Source of the DNA: Parelaphostrongylus tenuis
Lineage: Eukaryota > Nematoda > Chromadorea > Rhabditida > Metastrongylidae
Length of the DNA stretch: 64,000 nt
Direction of reading: 5' to 3'
Assembly (NCBI GenBank): GCA_019055375.1
Contig: JAHQIW010001438.1
Span: 1 to 64,000 of the forward strand
Each line of letters begins with the position of its first letter. The first letter of the stretch is position 1. Below the pieces are notes generated by a model. That model made no database searches. It was given only the letters and a program-made list of their open reading frames with translations, and was not told where the DNA came from. Shown here piece by piece: positions 1 through 11,575 of this stretch. Position numbers and translations under genes: made by a program.

Positions 1-3000
1 TGATGATATAATGTTTCTGTAGTGCGCTGTAGCAATCGAAAAAAATTCCCTTTCAGCTTTGGCGCCCATTATCGTACCGCGCGCAGCGATCTCAAATTAG
101 CGTCGAAGAGGCGTAATTTTCGCTGTTTTTTAAAATTCTCCTCTTCCGTAGAACTTTACAGGCCTCATATATTAGCATTCTATTGAAGAAATGTTGTTCT
201 AGCGTATTATGCGCTTAGGCTTTACTTTCAGTCTGTGTCGCCCCGTCTTCTTTTCTCTCTATTTGCCTTCTCGAAAACAAACTTAGCTGGAATCAACTGG
301 GCTTATGCTGCTGAGTAACTACCGAAATTCTGTTACCCCTTTGGGGCGAAATGTTCTCCATGGAATGCATGAATGTATCCCGAGATTTTTACACGAATAG
401 GAAATGTCCATCAAAGTTTCGTCAGTCATTCGACGCCATCATAAGCATTATAAGCGACGATTTCAACGATGTGATTGTTTTCTTAAAAGGCCTTTTTGAT
501 GCATCGTAGAAGCATAGAAAATTATACTTCACACTCGTTTTTCCTTATTTGCTCGCTAGGTGCTCTATGAAAGGTTTTATTTGATTTTTTAGTAGTTACT
601 CGATAGCCTACCTGAAGGCTTCTTAAGAATGGAGAAAAAAGAAAACCCTAAACAAAACACAAAAGATGGGCCTAACGGTCAAAACTGCGTTCCTTCTAGT
701 GCAGCGATGTGTCATATCAAAAAGTGGGGATTTGTCCGACAACATATTTTTTTCTGCCATAATCACGCCTAAAGAAGAAGAGCTTTATTTTCTAAAAGAC
801 CTTCCCAGTGTGCTGCAACAGGGAAAAAATTAAGTTCTATGCAAGCGAATTTTTTGCAGTGCAGAGTTTGCCTCATGGACTACCAATAATCACTCAATAG
901 CATAAATCTTGGCCATTAAAACACTGTGCTAATTGTATGAAAAGATCCTTTGACTAAACGGCGACAAGGAAAATAAGATTGAGTTTTGCGCTCGGCACGC
1001 ATATCGCGCAGCACGATTCACATGGGGCGCGCGATTTCCATTATTACGTAGGGTTCTTTTCCGCTCTGAGAATAAATCTTGACAAAATATATGATACTCT
1101 CCAACATTTTTGAGCTTATCAGCATCCTAATCTGGTGTTTATAATACTTTTCTTCTTGAACAGAGCTAGAGCTGGATTCTTTTCCACGCTGGTCATTATG
1201 TATATGGAGAGAGTGTCCGAAAAGAGACGAAAAATTGAGTTTATCTCACCATCAGAATGTTGTTTATCGCAACTCCGCAGGGCTTTGTTGCTAGTTTCCA
1301 ACTTTTCGGTTCGCGACTGTAGTGATAATAACAGTGACCCATTTAGGACTCATAGTGCGAACGTTTAAGCTGAAGCCTCTCTGGTCGTATTACGAAAACA
1401 GTGTCACGGGATCGAAATTTTCTGCGTAGACCTATAATGATCTGTAATGATCATTTGTGTATCATTGTCCTTGAGGTTATCAAATCGTTGGAGCTGAGTG
1501 CTGAGTCGTGACTAAAATACGGTTTATACAGTCATGAGTTGAAAGTACTCACACGCACGGAGCTTTGTAATCACCCATGCACGACCCGTCACCGAGGTAA
1601 AGCATCCAGCCCCATATTTAGTCACCCCCTTATGTATATAAATCCTCATGACCCTCAATTACGACAAATTCACTGGATGGCCTCCCCTCCCCCTCGGTGT
1701 AACCTTCTCGAGGCTTGTATGGTAAAGACTTCAAGCTCCGTGTTCATGGCGTCGTGCTCTACGCTCAGTGACGGCGGTACTCGCGAATTTAGAAAGTGAT
1801 GACTCGGCACTGACGGCAATGCCTTCACGTCTCTCCGTTAGTCTTGTTGTGGCTCTTTTATATTCTTCTATTCTCTTGCCTGTTAAGACCGTTCTTCCGA
1901 TTTCTTGACTCACAACACAATAATTTGTTATGATATCCAAGTCGGTATCACTAGTCAATCTCTTTTCGAAAGTCAACCTCGTCATGCGAGGCGACAACTT
2001 GCTGCTCCTAGATTATTGCTCCGTCATTTCTAGTGCGGGCTCACTGTTATGCAACTTTGTCATAGTGTAGCTCCACACGATTGATTATTATCATACGGAA
2101 CTCATCGTCACTCTCAAACATCTTTTCTGACATCTTAAATCATTGTCACATGAGAAGGCGTTGTTTCCTATCACGTTATCGCCGTATAACATCGCGGTTA
2201 TAATTGTGTGTATATATGTATAGGTTTGGTATTATTATTCTAATGCTTCTTTTTGTAAGTTCTTTGATATTTGGATATTTCTTGCTCGTTTTATGGGATA
2301 TCATCACACGTAATCCTGGATTATTCATTGCTGTCTATTGAGATAAATCAATAAATATTCTACGTGTGCGCACAAGAACAACTAAAGTAATAAGCCCCGC
2401 GTGTTATTCAAAAGTGAACAAATCAACAAAGCCACTATATTCTTGTTGCTCGATAAGTATTCTTGGAAAAAAACGTGGTGGATGTTGGTAATGCACATTT
2501 TCGTTGTTACAAACGCAATCTTTCCAACTTCACTTTAGAATACAGTTGATCCTGAACTTCATGCTAGTGCGCGAAATGATACTTTTTGTTCTTTTGAATG
2601 AATTGAGCAGGTGAACAACAGAGAGCCCTTTCTAACAGTAATTTCACACTTTCCAGTGGGATTTTGCTTTTGATACAGTGTTTAGAGGTTTTTTGACACG
2701 TATTGTATCTCAGATTCCCCCAAAGATTTGTTGAAAACTGAATCTCTCTGATTTATCGATATTGTATTTTGTGTCCTTCATAGATTTTTGATTTCATTCT
2801 GTTATTTTTCATATTATAACTGAAATTGTTGCAAATAAGTATATATCGTGCTTTTGTTCTTTTCAAAAGATTATTCTCCAAATACTTAACACAGTAAGGT
2901 TCCTTGTGTACGTCACTCGTTGATTAGCACAAACAACTCATTTTCTTAATCCGTATTTCACATTTTAGAAATATTCTCTTCGGACAATTTGTAACAATTC

Positions 3001-3600
3001 GTAACAATGACGCTCTCAACCCTGCACGAGTTAGAACTTTATTCTAAAACTTTTCTTCTCTTCACATGAAGCTTTCGTGGGTTGGTGATCCCACTTTGGG
3101 ATTCGATTCTTAATGTTTCGATGAGTTCTTCTTCGTCAACGCCTGCTGATGTTGCCATCATCTATACAAAGATTTCCAACGATCTTCATCTGCTGGTAAA
3201 TAGTGAAACGGCAAAGGATATGTATAGATTGTCAACTCCACAGCTTATGACACTTTGACGAAGTGTTTGAGTTGCTTTGTCTTCAGGTGATCATGATGTT
3301 ATTTTATGCAGATCAGAGGGTTGGCGTTGGGGAGGTCTAGTTACAGGAAGTCTTGCCATTACTTTCATGTCTGAGCTGAAAGCTCCAGTGCTCAATCGTG
3401 GCCCATTGCTCTAGTGCCGATAAATAGATGACTGTCTTACAATCTGCTCTGCACAGAGGAGATAGTTGTATGGAACTGTTGAATAGGCAGTCAAAGTGTA
3501 CTATGTTCTCAGGAAATGAATCTAAAGTTCAAATATACCTTTCTGGGAATGACTAAATAGTCAAATGATGTCGAAAGTCAAGCAATGAAAGCGTATTGGT
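1..3600. other. No recognisable gene (AT-rich intergenic)
   Basis: I see no gene, RNA or clear repeat here. The only coding-like stretch is about 88 codons on the minus strand at 1731-1997 (rich in Arg, Glu, Thr and Ser, with a run of ERR/TER residues). It has no match I recognise and no obvious splice acceptor, so I do not call it a gene. Confidence 0.4.
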
Positions 3601-3614
3601 GCACCCTTTACCTA

Positions 3615-4350
3615 AACACGGATCAGGTTTTGAATTGGAAACGCTAATACTTGGACCGAGAACAAGCAGGCAGGCTAGACCGTCGTCGAACCTTACTATC
3701 TCTAATGATTGTTAGGCAGATGTTATGGAAAAACGAAACTGAAGAAAGAAATTTATTTCCAGAAAAGGGCTTTTTTGTGTTGATTCCTTTGTAAAGAATG
3801 CATTATTTGTGATTTTTATAGAACGCTGTTTACCTGTGGGCCCCAGCGCGCAACAGTTGCGTTGTATCGTCTAGGTGTTAAAATCGACAAGTGGCATCCG
3901 TGAAACAATCAGACGGCGCAGATTACCTCTGATGGTTAAGAGCATTGATGAATATACTTAAACGGAGGTCAGGTTGTACACTCGACAGCTAACACTTGGA
4001 CCGAGAACACGAAGTTCGACAAGTCCTCCTCGAATCTCATTGTCTAGGATATTTGTTACATGGCCATAGTAGGGGAAGAGCAGATCAAAGATGAATATAA
4101 TTCCAGAACAAGGAATTTTTTTGTGGTGATTTCCTTGTAATGAGTGTGCTATTTGTGATTTTTTATAGAACGCTGTTGACATGTGGGCTTCAACCCTCAG
4201 CAGTTACGGCGCGCCATTTAGGTGTTAAAATCTATTAGCGGCCTCTAAAGGCCCATCAGACGTTGTAAGTCCTCTCTCAGTGAAACGCGTTAACGCCTTT
4301 GCCTTCACACAGATCAGGTTATACATTCAAAATGCTAATACTTGGAATAA
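3615..4350 (+). repeat. Tandem repeat, about 345-bp period, two full units plus a stub
   Basis: The phrase GATCAGG followed by 'aacgctaatacttggaccgag' or its variants recurs at 3621, 3967 and 4312, giving a period of 345-346 bp. Within each unit the order is the same: an 'acttggaccgagaaca' block, a 'tttatttccagaa' block, 'tttttatagaacgctgtt', then 'aggtgttaaaatc'. The third unit stops after about 40 bp, just before the tRNA-like block. Units differ by roughly a quarter of positions by eye, so the array is old. Confidence 0.75.
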
Positions 4351-4405
4351 AAAATAAACATATTTTAAACAACTGTCAATGTGTGTGGAGTACTGTGCAA
4401 AACGA

Positions 4406-4477
4406 GCGTCGGTAGTGCAATGGTTAGCATACGCTCCTGGAAAGAGTGAGATCTGGGTTCGAATTCCGGCTGACGCA
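4406..4477 (+). tRNA. tRNA-like sequence, probably tRNA-Gly(TCC)-derived, copy 1
   Basis: A 72-nt cloverleaf can be drawn. The acceptor is GCGTCGG with CTGACGC (one G-T pair). The D arm is GTGC/GCAT, the anticodon stem CGCTC/GAGTG, and the T loop is TTCGAAT with a weak T stem. The A box region (AGTGCAATGG) and B box (GGTTCGAATTC) are present. The acceptor and D arm resemble eukaryotic tRNA-Gly(TCC), but the loop reads CTGGAAA, giving GGA in the anticodon position. GGA would decode a serine codon, yet the variable region is short, unlike tRNA-Ser. No T-run follows closely, so it is more likely a repeat-borne tRNA relative than a working gene. Confidence 0.45.
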
Positions 4478-4695
4478 AACTTCTTTGCGCAGTACTCCAC
4501 ATATTGGGTATACTATAAGATCGTATCACTGCAAGTGGCAGTCAAAATAGAAAGAATTATGACTGATTATCGATATCCGATGTCTGTCAACTCAAGTGGG
4601 TTCAGTGCCCATAGCGGCTGCCCCGCCAGACCGTCGACGGTTGGCTGTTGGCAGACAACGCGTTATGGCGTAAATAAGAGTTCTTTGCAAAACGA

Positions 4696-4767
4696 GCGTC
4701 CGTAGTGCAATGGTTAGCATACGCTCCCGGAAAGAGTGAGATCTGGGTTCGAATCCCGGCTGACGCA
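4696..4767 (+). tRNA. tRNA-like sequence, probably tRNA-Gly(TCC)-derived, copy 2
   Basis: Second copy of the 4406 cloverleaf. The T stem is better here (CTGGG/CCCGG), and the B box GGTTCGAATCC matches the eukaryotic consensus. The acceptor has one mismatch (GCGTCCG/CTGACGC). The anticodon loop is CCGGAAA: again GGA, but with C instead of the nearly invariant T33, which argues against a decoding tRNA. Confidence 0.45.
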
Positions 4768-4862
4768 AACGTCTTTGCACAGTACTCCACATATTGGGTA
4801 TACTATAAGATCATACCACTGCAAGTGGCAGTCAAAATAGAAAGAATTATGACTGTCAGTGT

Positions 4863-5530
4863 GTGTATCGAAGAAGAGCGGAGAGTAGAATCCGTGAATT
4901 GGCTCGCGAAACAGCCATTTATAATGGATATGAAATTGTAATCCCTCGGTTTAGGTTTAGAAAAAACAACATGCCTCCGAGCGAAAACTTGGATAAGAGG
5001 AAAATTCGGTTTATCCATCTGTTATTTTCAAATGAGATAAGTGCAGCTACAAAACGTTTGAAAAAAGCAGGTTTATAGCAACCGGTAGCTACTAATGATG
5101 TACCACCGAATACCGCCAATAGTTCGAAATCGTTTATATGACCGTCCCTGTATAATAAAAGATTGTGAAACATGCTCTAAAGGCAGAGGGTGGTTGTATA
5201 AGAGTAGACACAGTGTACCTAATCTATTGCAAAGTGTGCAACAATAAATATATTGAAAACGGGTAGGCCGCTCCTTGCTCGGATAGAAGAACATCTAGCT
5301 GAGAATGTTATAATAGACTACGCACCCCTCAGAAACACATAGAGAACAAAAGCATGACGAAGTAGACTATTACATAGAAGTCACCATCCTTGCGCATGAG
5401 AATAAAACATCAGCGCGAAAGATTTTGGAAGCATTTTGGATCAGCACCACCAATCCAGCTATAAACCGAAGGGAAGAATGCCTCATTATTACTCGTGATG
5501 TGAGCCAGTATATTGTAAAGTGATCGTAAT
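4863..5530 (+). mobile_element. Penelope-like element, C-terminal fragment (connector plus GIY-YIG endonuclease), degraded
   Basis: The plus strand reads RELARETAIYNGYE, then a basic stretch, then FSNEISAATKRLKKAG. This matches the segment between reverse transcriptase and endonuclease in Penelope-like retroelements, and pairs with the copy at 30750-31046. Downstream, with frameshifts and stops, come VPPNT, YLIYCKVCNNKYIE (the GIY-YIG core, usually Y.I.C..C...YIG), EEHLAE, TSARKILEAFWIS and REECLIITRDVSQYI, the usual order at the 3' coding end. The reverse transcriptase core is absent, so the element is 5'-truncated. It begins right after the second tRNA-like copy. No hammerhead-like motif is visible downstream. 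Family assignment rests on recalled motif patterns. Confidence 0.75.
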
Positions 5531-5559
5531 ACAGCAACTGAGTTGCAGGAGACAGGAAC

Positions 5560-6145
5560 GAATACGACAGACAATGTAATATTATAACAACCTAAGAAGT
5601 GCCCAAAGAGCCGTGAATCGCTCAAAGAAGCTGGAGTGTGGAGGACCCTTCTCAAATGTCGTTCAACTACCTCGCCTACTCTGATAACATTCAGAAGATC
5701 CGATGCCAAAATTGACAAAATTCGGGGGATTTGAGCGAAAATGGCAAAGAAGCTCCGTATTAGAGAGTGAGGCGTTTGAACGTTTCCAATAATAAGATGA
5801 AGCTGCTCAGCTGCAAGATTGCTTTGGATCACTTTCTGGACAAAAAATGAAGTAACGGCTTCAAAGGCTCCTTGAATGATTTGTTCAACAGCTGGTGCTC
5901 GCTTGTCGAAGGTGCTTTTTGAGAATGAAATGATATTACGGGTGAACCACTCCGCATCAGCCAAAATCAACTTGATCTTTTAATGAGGGGACATTAGAAG
6001 CCCACAGTAGTGAAAAGCATGAGCCACAGACATGTTCTAGCCTCTTAGTAATCTGGTCTGGCATTTGCGCCACCGTAAACACGCCGTAGATCCTCATTAA
6101 CGGAAGCTTCAAATCAGCGCTGTCAGTTATCAACAGCAAGTTCAA
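5560..6145 (-). CDS. Unassigned coding-like stretch, frameshifted
   Basis: Two overlapping minus-strand frames (6145 down to 5957, and 5970 down past 5560) join into about 190 residues if one base is dropped near 5965. The join would run ...LKDQVD-LADAEWFTRN... The predicted protein is helix-rich, with alternating hydrophobic and charged residues and motifs such as VEQIIQGAFEAV and DLLNVIRVGEVVERHLRRVL. Below about 5535 the same frame runs antisense to the Penelope fragment, so that part should be discounted. I do not recognise the family. It could be an exon of a host gene, a decayed gene, or an unlisted transposon protein. No clear splice acceptor bounds it. Confidence 0.3.
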
Positions 6146-6149
6146 CGGG

Positions 6150-8340
6150 ACGTAAATACAGCCTAATCAAGGAATAGGTGCGTGATGAGGATCGAGCCCC
6201 GAATCATGCACATTAAGCACGAGGAGCACTTTTATGAGACTACATGCGTAAGACATGATGAGCAACAACGAGTTCTGTGAGTGAAGGCTACTTACTGAGG
6301 AAATCTGGCACCACTTTAGTACAACTTTATCAAAGTAGAAACGAGGGGACAAGATGAAGCAAAAAACAAGCATTGAGACCAGATGTTGGCCAGTATGAAG
6401 GGACACTTAAGACGATTAAGCTGCCATAAGGGGCGTGACTTTCAAGATTACATGCATAACTTTTGATAAACAGCCTGCTGGGAACGTAGCTGATGATGGT
6501 GTCAGGAGACTCCAAGGTGCAGTGGAACTTCATACTTACCATGAGGGTGGAGAACCTAGAGACATGATGAGAGTCGACGTACAGACAATAATGAGAATTG
6601 AATTAGAGACCAGGAGCATGAGAACAGATTACTGACCTGTGTATGGAGAGTATCTAGACACGTGACATTCTGGAGATGAGGTAAGATCACTGGAAGGGAA
6701 CATCAGCAAACAAGAAGGTAACCTTAATAAAGTTGACGGCGCACAAAGATGTGTGTGTTATTGGGATGTCTTTGAAGAGTATAATTACTCTCAGACGGAT
6801 AGGAGAGGTCTACTGAGATAAGTGAACAACGAAGATTATGCAGGAAGAAAAGAAATGGGTTTGGATGCTTCCTACCACTACAAATTAATCTGAAGAGAAC
6901 AAAGTGCTAGCGGATGCGTCACCTCTCACAATAACCCGAGAGTTTTTTCGTCTGCTCTCTGTCTGGAAGCCGTTCGAAATGTCAGCTGCAAGCCAGAAGC
7001 TGCCCTTCCGCCGGTTCAAGTCGCTAGCCGTCGCTATGACTCATTGCCCAACCTTTTTATTTATCTTCAATATCTGACGATATTCGTCTGATTAAGCGTA
7101 GAAGAAAAAGAAAATAAGAATAGTCCAAGTCAACAATTGTTATTACCACAATGGACAACTATTGGGTCGAGATCCGACGAGTTTGACTGTCAAATGTCAT
7201 TGCACTAAAGATCTGAAAACAGTCGTTAGCAGAAAACAATTGCTGGGCGGACCCAGTGTGCAGGGGTTTAGTCTTATTGGAGCGTGAAACAGTGCCGCCA
7301 AAGTGTTGAAGTAGTTCAAGGTACCAGCCACAGCCACAGCGCTCACGTAAGGTTGTCTCTTGCACTCAAGCTGTCAATTGCGCATTATTCTTTCCTCATT
7401 CAAGGCTCTACTTCTCAGATCACCAACACTTGAGTTATTGATTGTTTATTAATCATCTCACTTACAGGAACATTCATCAATGTAGTTATTTGTTGTCGTT
7501 ATGTTACGTCATTGTATATAAAGGTTTATTTCTTCGAGTTCGAGACTGTCCGATTTACGGCAAGACGGAGCCAAAGTCCCACGTTACAAAAATTACAAGG
7601 CCAGCAACCTCTAAACCAGTATATAGGGTTATTCCTGGAGGAAAAAGTCTCGATAACTCTTTTCACTATCATAGATGCTCTTGGGAAGAAATGACGGTGG
7701 AAACTTGTGCGAGTACCGTTGAAAACATCCGCTAGCAAATTAGCGAAAGTTTAGAGATCAAAGGAGGCATGTTTGGGGAATTGTAATAAGGCTTTCTGCT
7801 TATTTTTGTTATTATTGATCTAATATACGTTATAATTCCTTCAATTGAACGAATTCATTTGCTTATACACTATTTTCGATTTTGAAATGTCCAAAAAATT
7901 ACCAAAACTTTTTCAACGCCCTATATATGAGTACAGACAAATTTGTTTTGGGTTGGAACAGTTTCTTTCAAAAGAAAACTATATCTTCTCCCCGTTAATT
8001 GATCAAGAGTGTTAATGCTATCGAACGACGTGGATAACATAAATAAACGGAAAAAATAGTGCTATGCAACAGCCGGAAACATGTATTCTCTACAAGGATG
8101 CTGCTTTCTTGTGGCAACATCAAAATGCTTCAAAAAATTGGCGTTCTTTTACTAAAAATTTTCCTTTAGAGATTTATGTTGTGATAATCGTCATTCAAAC
8201 ACGATGAAGTCTCCTCGACACCTCAGTTTTACTTATTGAGGGAGGGACGGAATGCGCGTCAGTTCAGACTCTCATGAACGCGTTGCGGCAATCGGTGTGC
8301 CATATATGATGCAAGCGGAACCTAAAGGAACAGGCTTCTG
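6150..8340. other. No gene recognised
   Basis: From 6150 to 7100 the plus strand is purine-rich with no supported gene. Short frames at 7440-7740 show no recognised motif. I see nothing else of note. Confidence 0.35.
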
Positions 8341-8369
8341 CTTCAGAATTATTGGACTTCGCACCTTGA

Positions 8370-8610
8370 AATAACAGCTATTGCTATTGGGAAGGTACTA
8401 GAAAAGGCACCTATTGGTGAAGTCCCTTTTCTAAGTAGTATTAATGATTCACGGAATTTGCTGTCTAGATTTTTTGCGATCAGAGGACTAAGTAGCTTAG
8501 TGATTAGTGATGGAAGGTGTAAAAGGCAATTTGATAAACAAGGCTCTGGTTTGCCTTTCTCTCCTAACGCTTTCTTGCAGAAAGTCAATAGAATGCCTGA
8601 CAGTGGCTAC
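8370..8610 (+). pseudogene. Possible LTR-retrotransposon integrase relic
   Basis: In one frame from 8401 the sequence reads NDSRNLLSRFFAIRGL followed by VISDG and a basic segment. This resembles the integrase core of BEL/Pao-type elements (L.RF.A.RG....I.SDN...F). The usual downstream W..PW.GGF.E motif is not visible and no LTRs were found, so this is a weak call based on one motif. Confidence 0.22.
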
Positions 8611-8819
8611 GTTTGGCTAATTTCGAGTTTGCCACAAAGGATCGCTTCGATCAGCATTCTATTCTCTTACAAAAAAAGACAACTCCTGAAGCAGTACCTG
8701 AAGCAACACGTGGAATGTTTGGGATATTTTCCGGAGGCTATACGAGAGGAAATGAGTTGAGTGCAAGAAGTGCTGGTATTTATACCATAAACTGTGATAA
8801 CAGGTGATGCGAGAAAAGG

Positions 8820-10140
8820 TAATTAAATAGATTTTGGTTACAGTCTATAGCACTCAAAAATATATATGTAGAACCTCACTCACCAAAAAAGTTGCTTTTG
8901 CATAGTTTAACAATTGCCTATGCAACAAACCTTGTCACTAAATGATATGTTATCCAAAGACCGGACATGAAATAACAATGGACGCATCTTTTCTCATCTT
9001 TGATGTACAAAACACGTATTTGTAGAAATCATTTTCCGATCATCCATTACTACGTGCACAGAAAAATGAGCAAGAATGGAGTCTTTAAGCTTGACTGCTT
9101 CGACACCACGTCATCTTTTGAGATTTGGTTTGCAGGAAATAGGAAATTCAGTCAAAATTTGAGTTCATTGAAAAAAAGGTCTCAATTGTTCTGTCCCTCA
9201 TTTCAGACAGAGTGAAACAGTTAAAAAAGGAATGTCAGGGGTACCGGTCTAGGTTTGGTAGCAGTACTTGTGATGCTACCGAACACTCCCAAATGCATCT
9301 ATAAAAGTTCATAAGCACTTGTAAGGCCCTCCATACGAAACAAGAAATTGCAACGGATAGACCCTCCGCGCCCGTGAAAGACATCTAGTCGACAAATTTG
9401 ATGCTAAATGAATATCCACGTTTCACGAAATGAACAGTACATCAATGGCTTACATACGTTACGGCGGTATCCCCGCTTCGTCGGGGCCGCACCCCATGCT
9501 GAATTTATAGCCGCGATAAGGAGACGTTTTTGGTGATAGCACGTGATTGTTGTTATTACCATTTTCTCAGTCGATTTCTTTTGGCTAATAGTCAATATGT
9601 AAACGTCACCTTCCATTCGACTGTTCTCAAATCTAGCTTCAACCTTCATTATAATCGGTGAGAATGTTTAGAACCTTATCGAGGTTGATAGGGTCGTCAA
9701 GGCCATACGTACGTTTCGGCTGTGTCACCCGCGTTATTACTGATCCACGAACCACAGTGAACTCTACTTCGAAGCAACGATGAGGAGACGTTATTCATGG
9801 TTACTGCTCATGATACTGCATTATCACCAGTTTTTTCATTCAGTGGATCACGGCCGTTAGTAGAAAGACAGAAATCCATTTCATCGACTGTTTTGAACTT
9901 CTTATACATTCAAGTCTATGAGATTATTCAAATATTTCCCAGCGCGATACCTCCGAAACGTATATAGGTTGTTGACGGACCAACCATGAGAAGGTTTTGA
10001 GCATTCTCACAAACTATCTTGTAACTAGACTTCACGTTCTCTTTTGCCATTAAAATGCTAGGTTGGGAAAATGTTCCTTGACACCAGTGAAAAAATCAAA
10101 TTTCATGGAATGTTGCGATTTTCTAATTTATCAGTTAAAA
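8820..10140. other. No gene; weak direct duplication
   Basis: No gene seen. Two stretches, 9470-9580 and 9715-9840, share phrases such as 'aggagacgtt' followed by 'gttattaccattttctca' or 'gcattatcaccagtttttt'. This suggests an old direct duplication of roughly 120 bp. Confidence 0.3.
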
Positions 10141-11140
10141 TTTTATGATAGCGTATTTTGACTCTTTCATGGGATCTGTTATGGCACATTCATTCTTTCA
10201 TGGGATGTTGACAGTACAACGCACGTGTATCGCCCCTTCAACCATGTCAGTTTCACGATGCCTTTCGGTTCAGTCAGTTTCGCGGGGAGATATAAGAGCC
10301 AACGACGAGCGCTTTGCACCCGCCGTCAAGTGACAAATCACCGAATGAGCAGTGTTGCACACTCAATCGCTCTTGGCTCGCAAGCTGAAATATTATACCA
10401 TTTGTCTCGACTGTTTCTTTAGACGGCGCTCAATTCCAATATGTCTGTTAGTTAATTTTGAGCATTGTATGGGGTCTTCTATGCACTTGCACAGTGTTAT
10501 GCACATGTTTCGGCCTTGCACAGCCTCGGCAGTAGCACAGTGCCTCTCGTCTTAGATAGACCTCTCTTGGGACAACAATCCCCTTACATGAGAAAGCGCA
10601 GACGCATTATTTATGCACTTCATCGAGTGAAAATATTACTGAATTGGCAATGTTGTACACTCAGTTGCTCTTGGTATCGTCAAATACGGTTCAAAACCGT
10701 TCGTTTCAAGCTTTCCTTAGAGCGCACTCAAAATTCAATAAGTCTGATAGTTATTTTTGAGCCATGCATGTGGTCTGTTAAGGGCCACTCATACAGTGCT
10801 GTACACGTGTTTCGGCTTTGCACAAATTACATGCGTCCTGAAACATAACTATCAGGCATATTATTTTTTGAGTGTGGTCTAAGGAAACACTCGAAACGAG
10901 AGAAATGATATATTTGACGATACCAGCCAAAAGCAATCAAGTGTACAGCGCTGCCCATTCAGTGATAAATTCACTTGATAGAGCGAGCAAATAGTACGTC
11001 TGCACCTTTTCTCTATGAGAGGGTTGGGTTGCCCCAGACTGCGCAAGCCGAAACACGTGTGCAACACTGTATAAGTACCTGTAGTAGACTACATGGATTG
11101 CTCAGAAATAGCTATCAGGCATACTGAAATTTTAAGTTTG
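10140..11140. repeat. Foldback-repeat family, scrambled cluster
   Basis: Several partial copies of one repeat lie in both orientations. Diagnostic phrases are 'acactcgaaacga', 'accagccaaaagcaatc', 'gccgaaacacgtgt' and 'gtgtttcggc'. The copy at 10870-11080 matches, in order, the sequence that flanks both sides of the RTE insertion at 16600-19134. The same arms form the clean foldback at 51643-52128. No protein is encoded. Confidence 0.65.
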
Positions 11141-11213
11141 CCTCATACAGTGTCGATTACTGTACACTTATGAGAATATCTCAGATATGTTCCTATAAGA
11201 AGCTCTTACGTCA

Positions 11214-11575
11214 TTGTTAGTCATGAAATACCCGATACTGATTCGTCGAAAACTCGCGCTGTTTCAGCAAAGCCGCATCATATCTTGCACAGCAAAGAAG
11301 GTTAAGGGAAGGTGTGGCAATTTGGAGGCAATTGAGGTCTTGCCGCACTCACTCTACAGTGGAGATGCTGCACCGTCCGATTATGCTTTTTCTCCATTTA
11401 ACAGACCATTTCCCTCGTGGACGCCGATTCGAGACACTTCATGCGGTTGAAGAGGCATGCCAGGAATTTTCTGATTCAAAATGATGTTTCGAGCAGATCC
11501 AGAAGCCTCCAGATTGTAAACAGACGATGGTAGATAGTGATGGTCTTTGTTTGGAGAATAATTTATAATTACTGT
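11214..11575 (+). pseudogene. Mariner transposase relic, C-terminal part
   Basis: Reading across frameshifts, the plus strand gives VLPHSLYSGDAAPSDYAF (the mariner block PYSPDLAPSDYHLF, which carries the last catalytic Asp). Next come a histidine-containing segment, EEACQEFF, a serine/arginine-rich stretch and finally MVDSDGLCLENNL with a stop. The order and spacing match the end of mariner-family transposases. No terminal inverted repeat was identified, and the N-terminal half is not present upstream. Confidence 0.7.

Larger units (their letters stand above)
4397..4855 (+). repeat. 169-bp direct duplication carrying a tRNA-like sequence
   Basis: Bases 4397-4565 and 4687-4855 are near-identical copies of one unit. 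Each holds a tRNA-like cloverleaf followed by 'cagtactccacatattggg' and 'gcaagtggcagtcaaaat'. The left copy is bracketed by inverted arms of 17 bp (4385-4401 and 4484-4500, one mismatch), so the whole tRNA-like sequence could sit on top of a longer hairpin. In the right copy the left arm is mostly lost. A similar phrase, CTGTCARTGTGTGT, occurs at 4373 and 4853 at the edges of the block and might be a target duplication. Confidence 0.8.
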
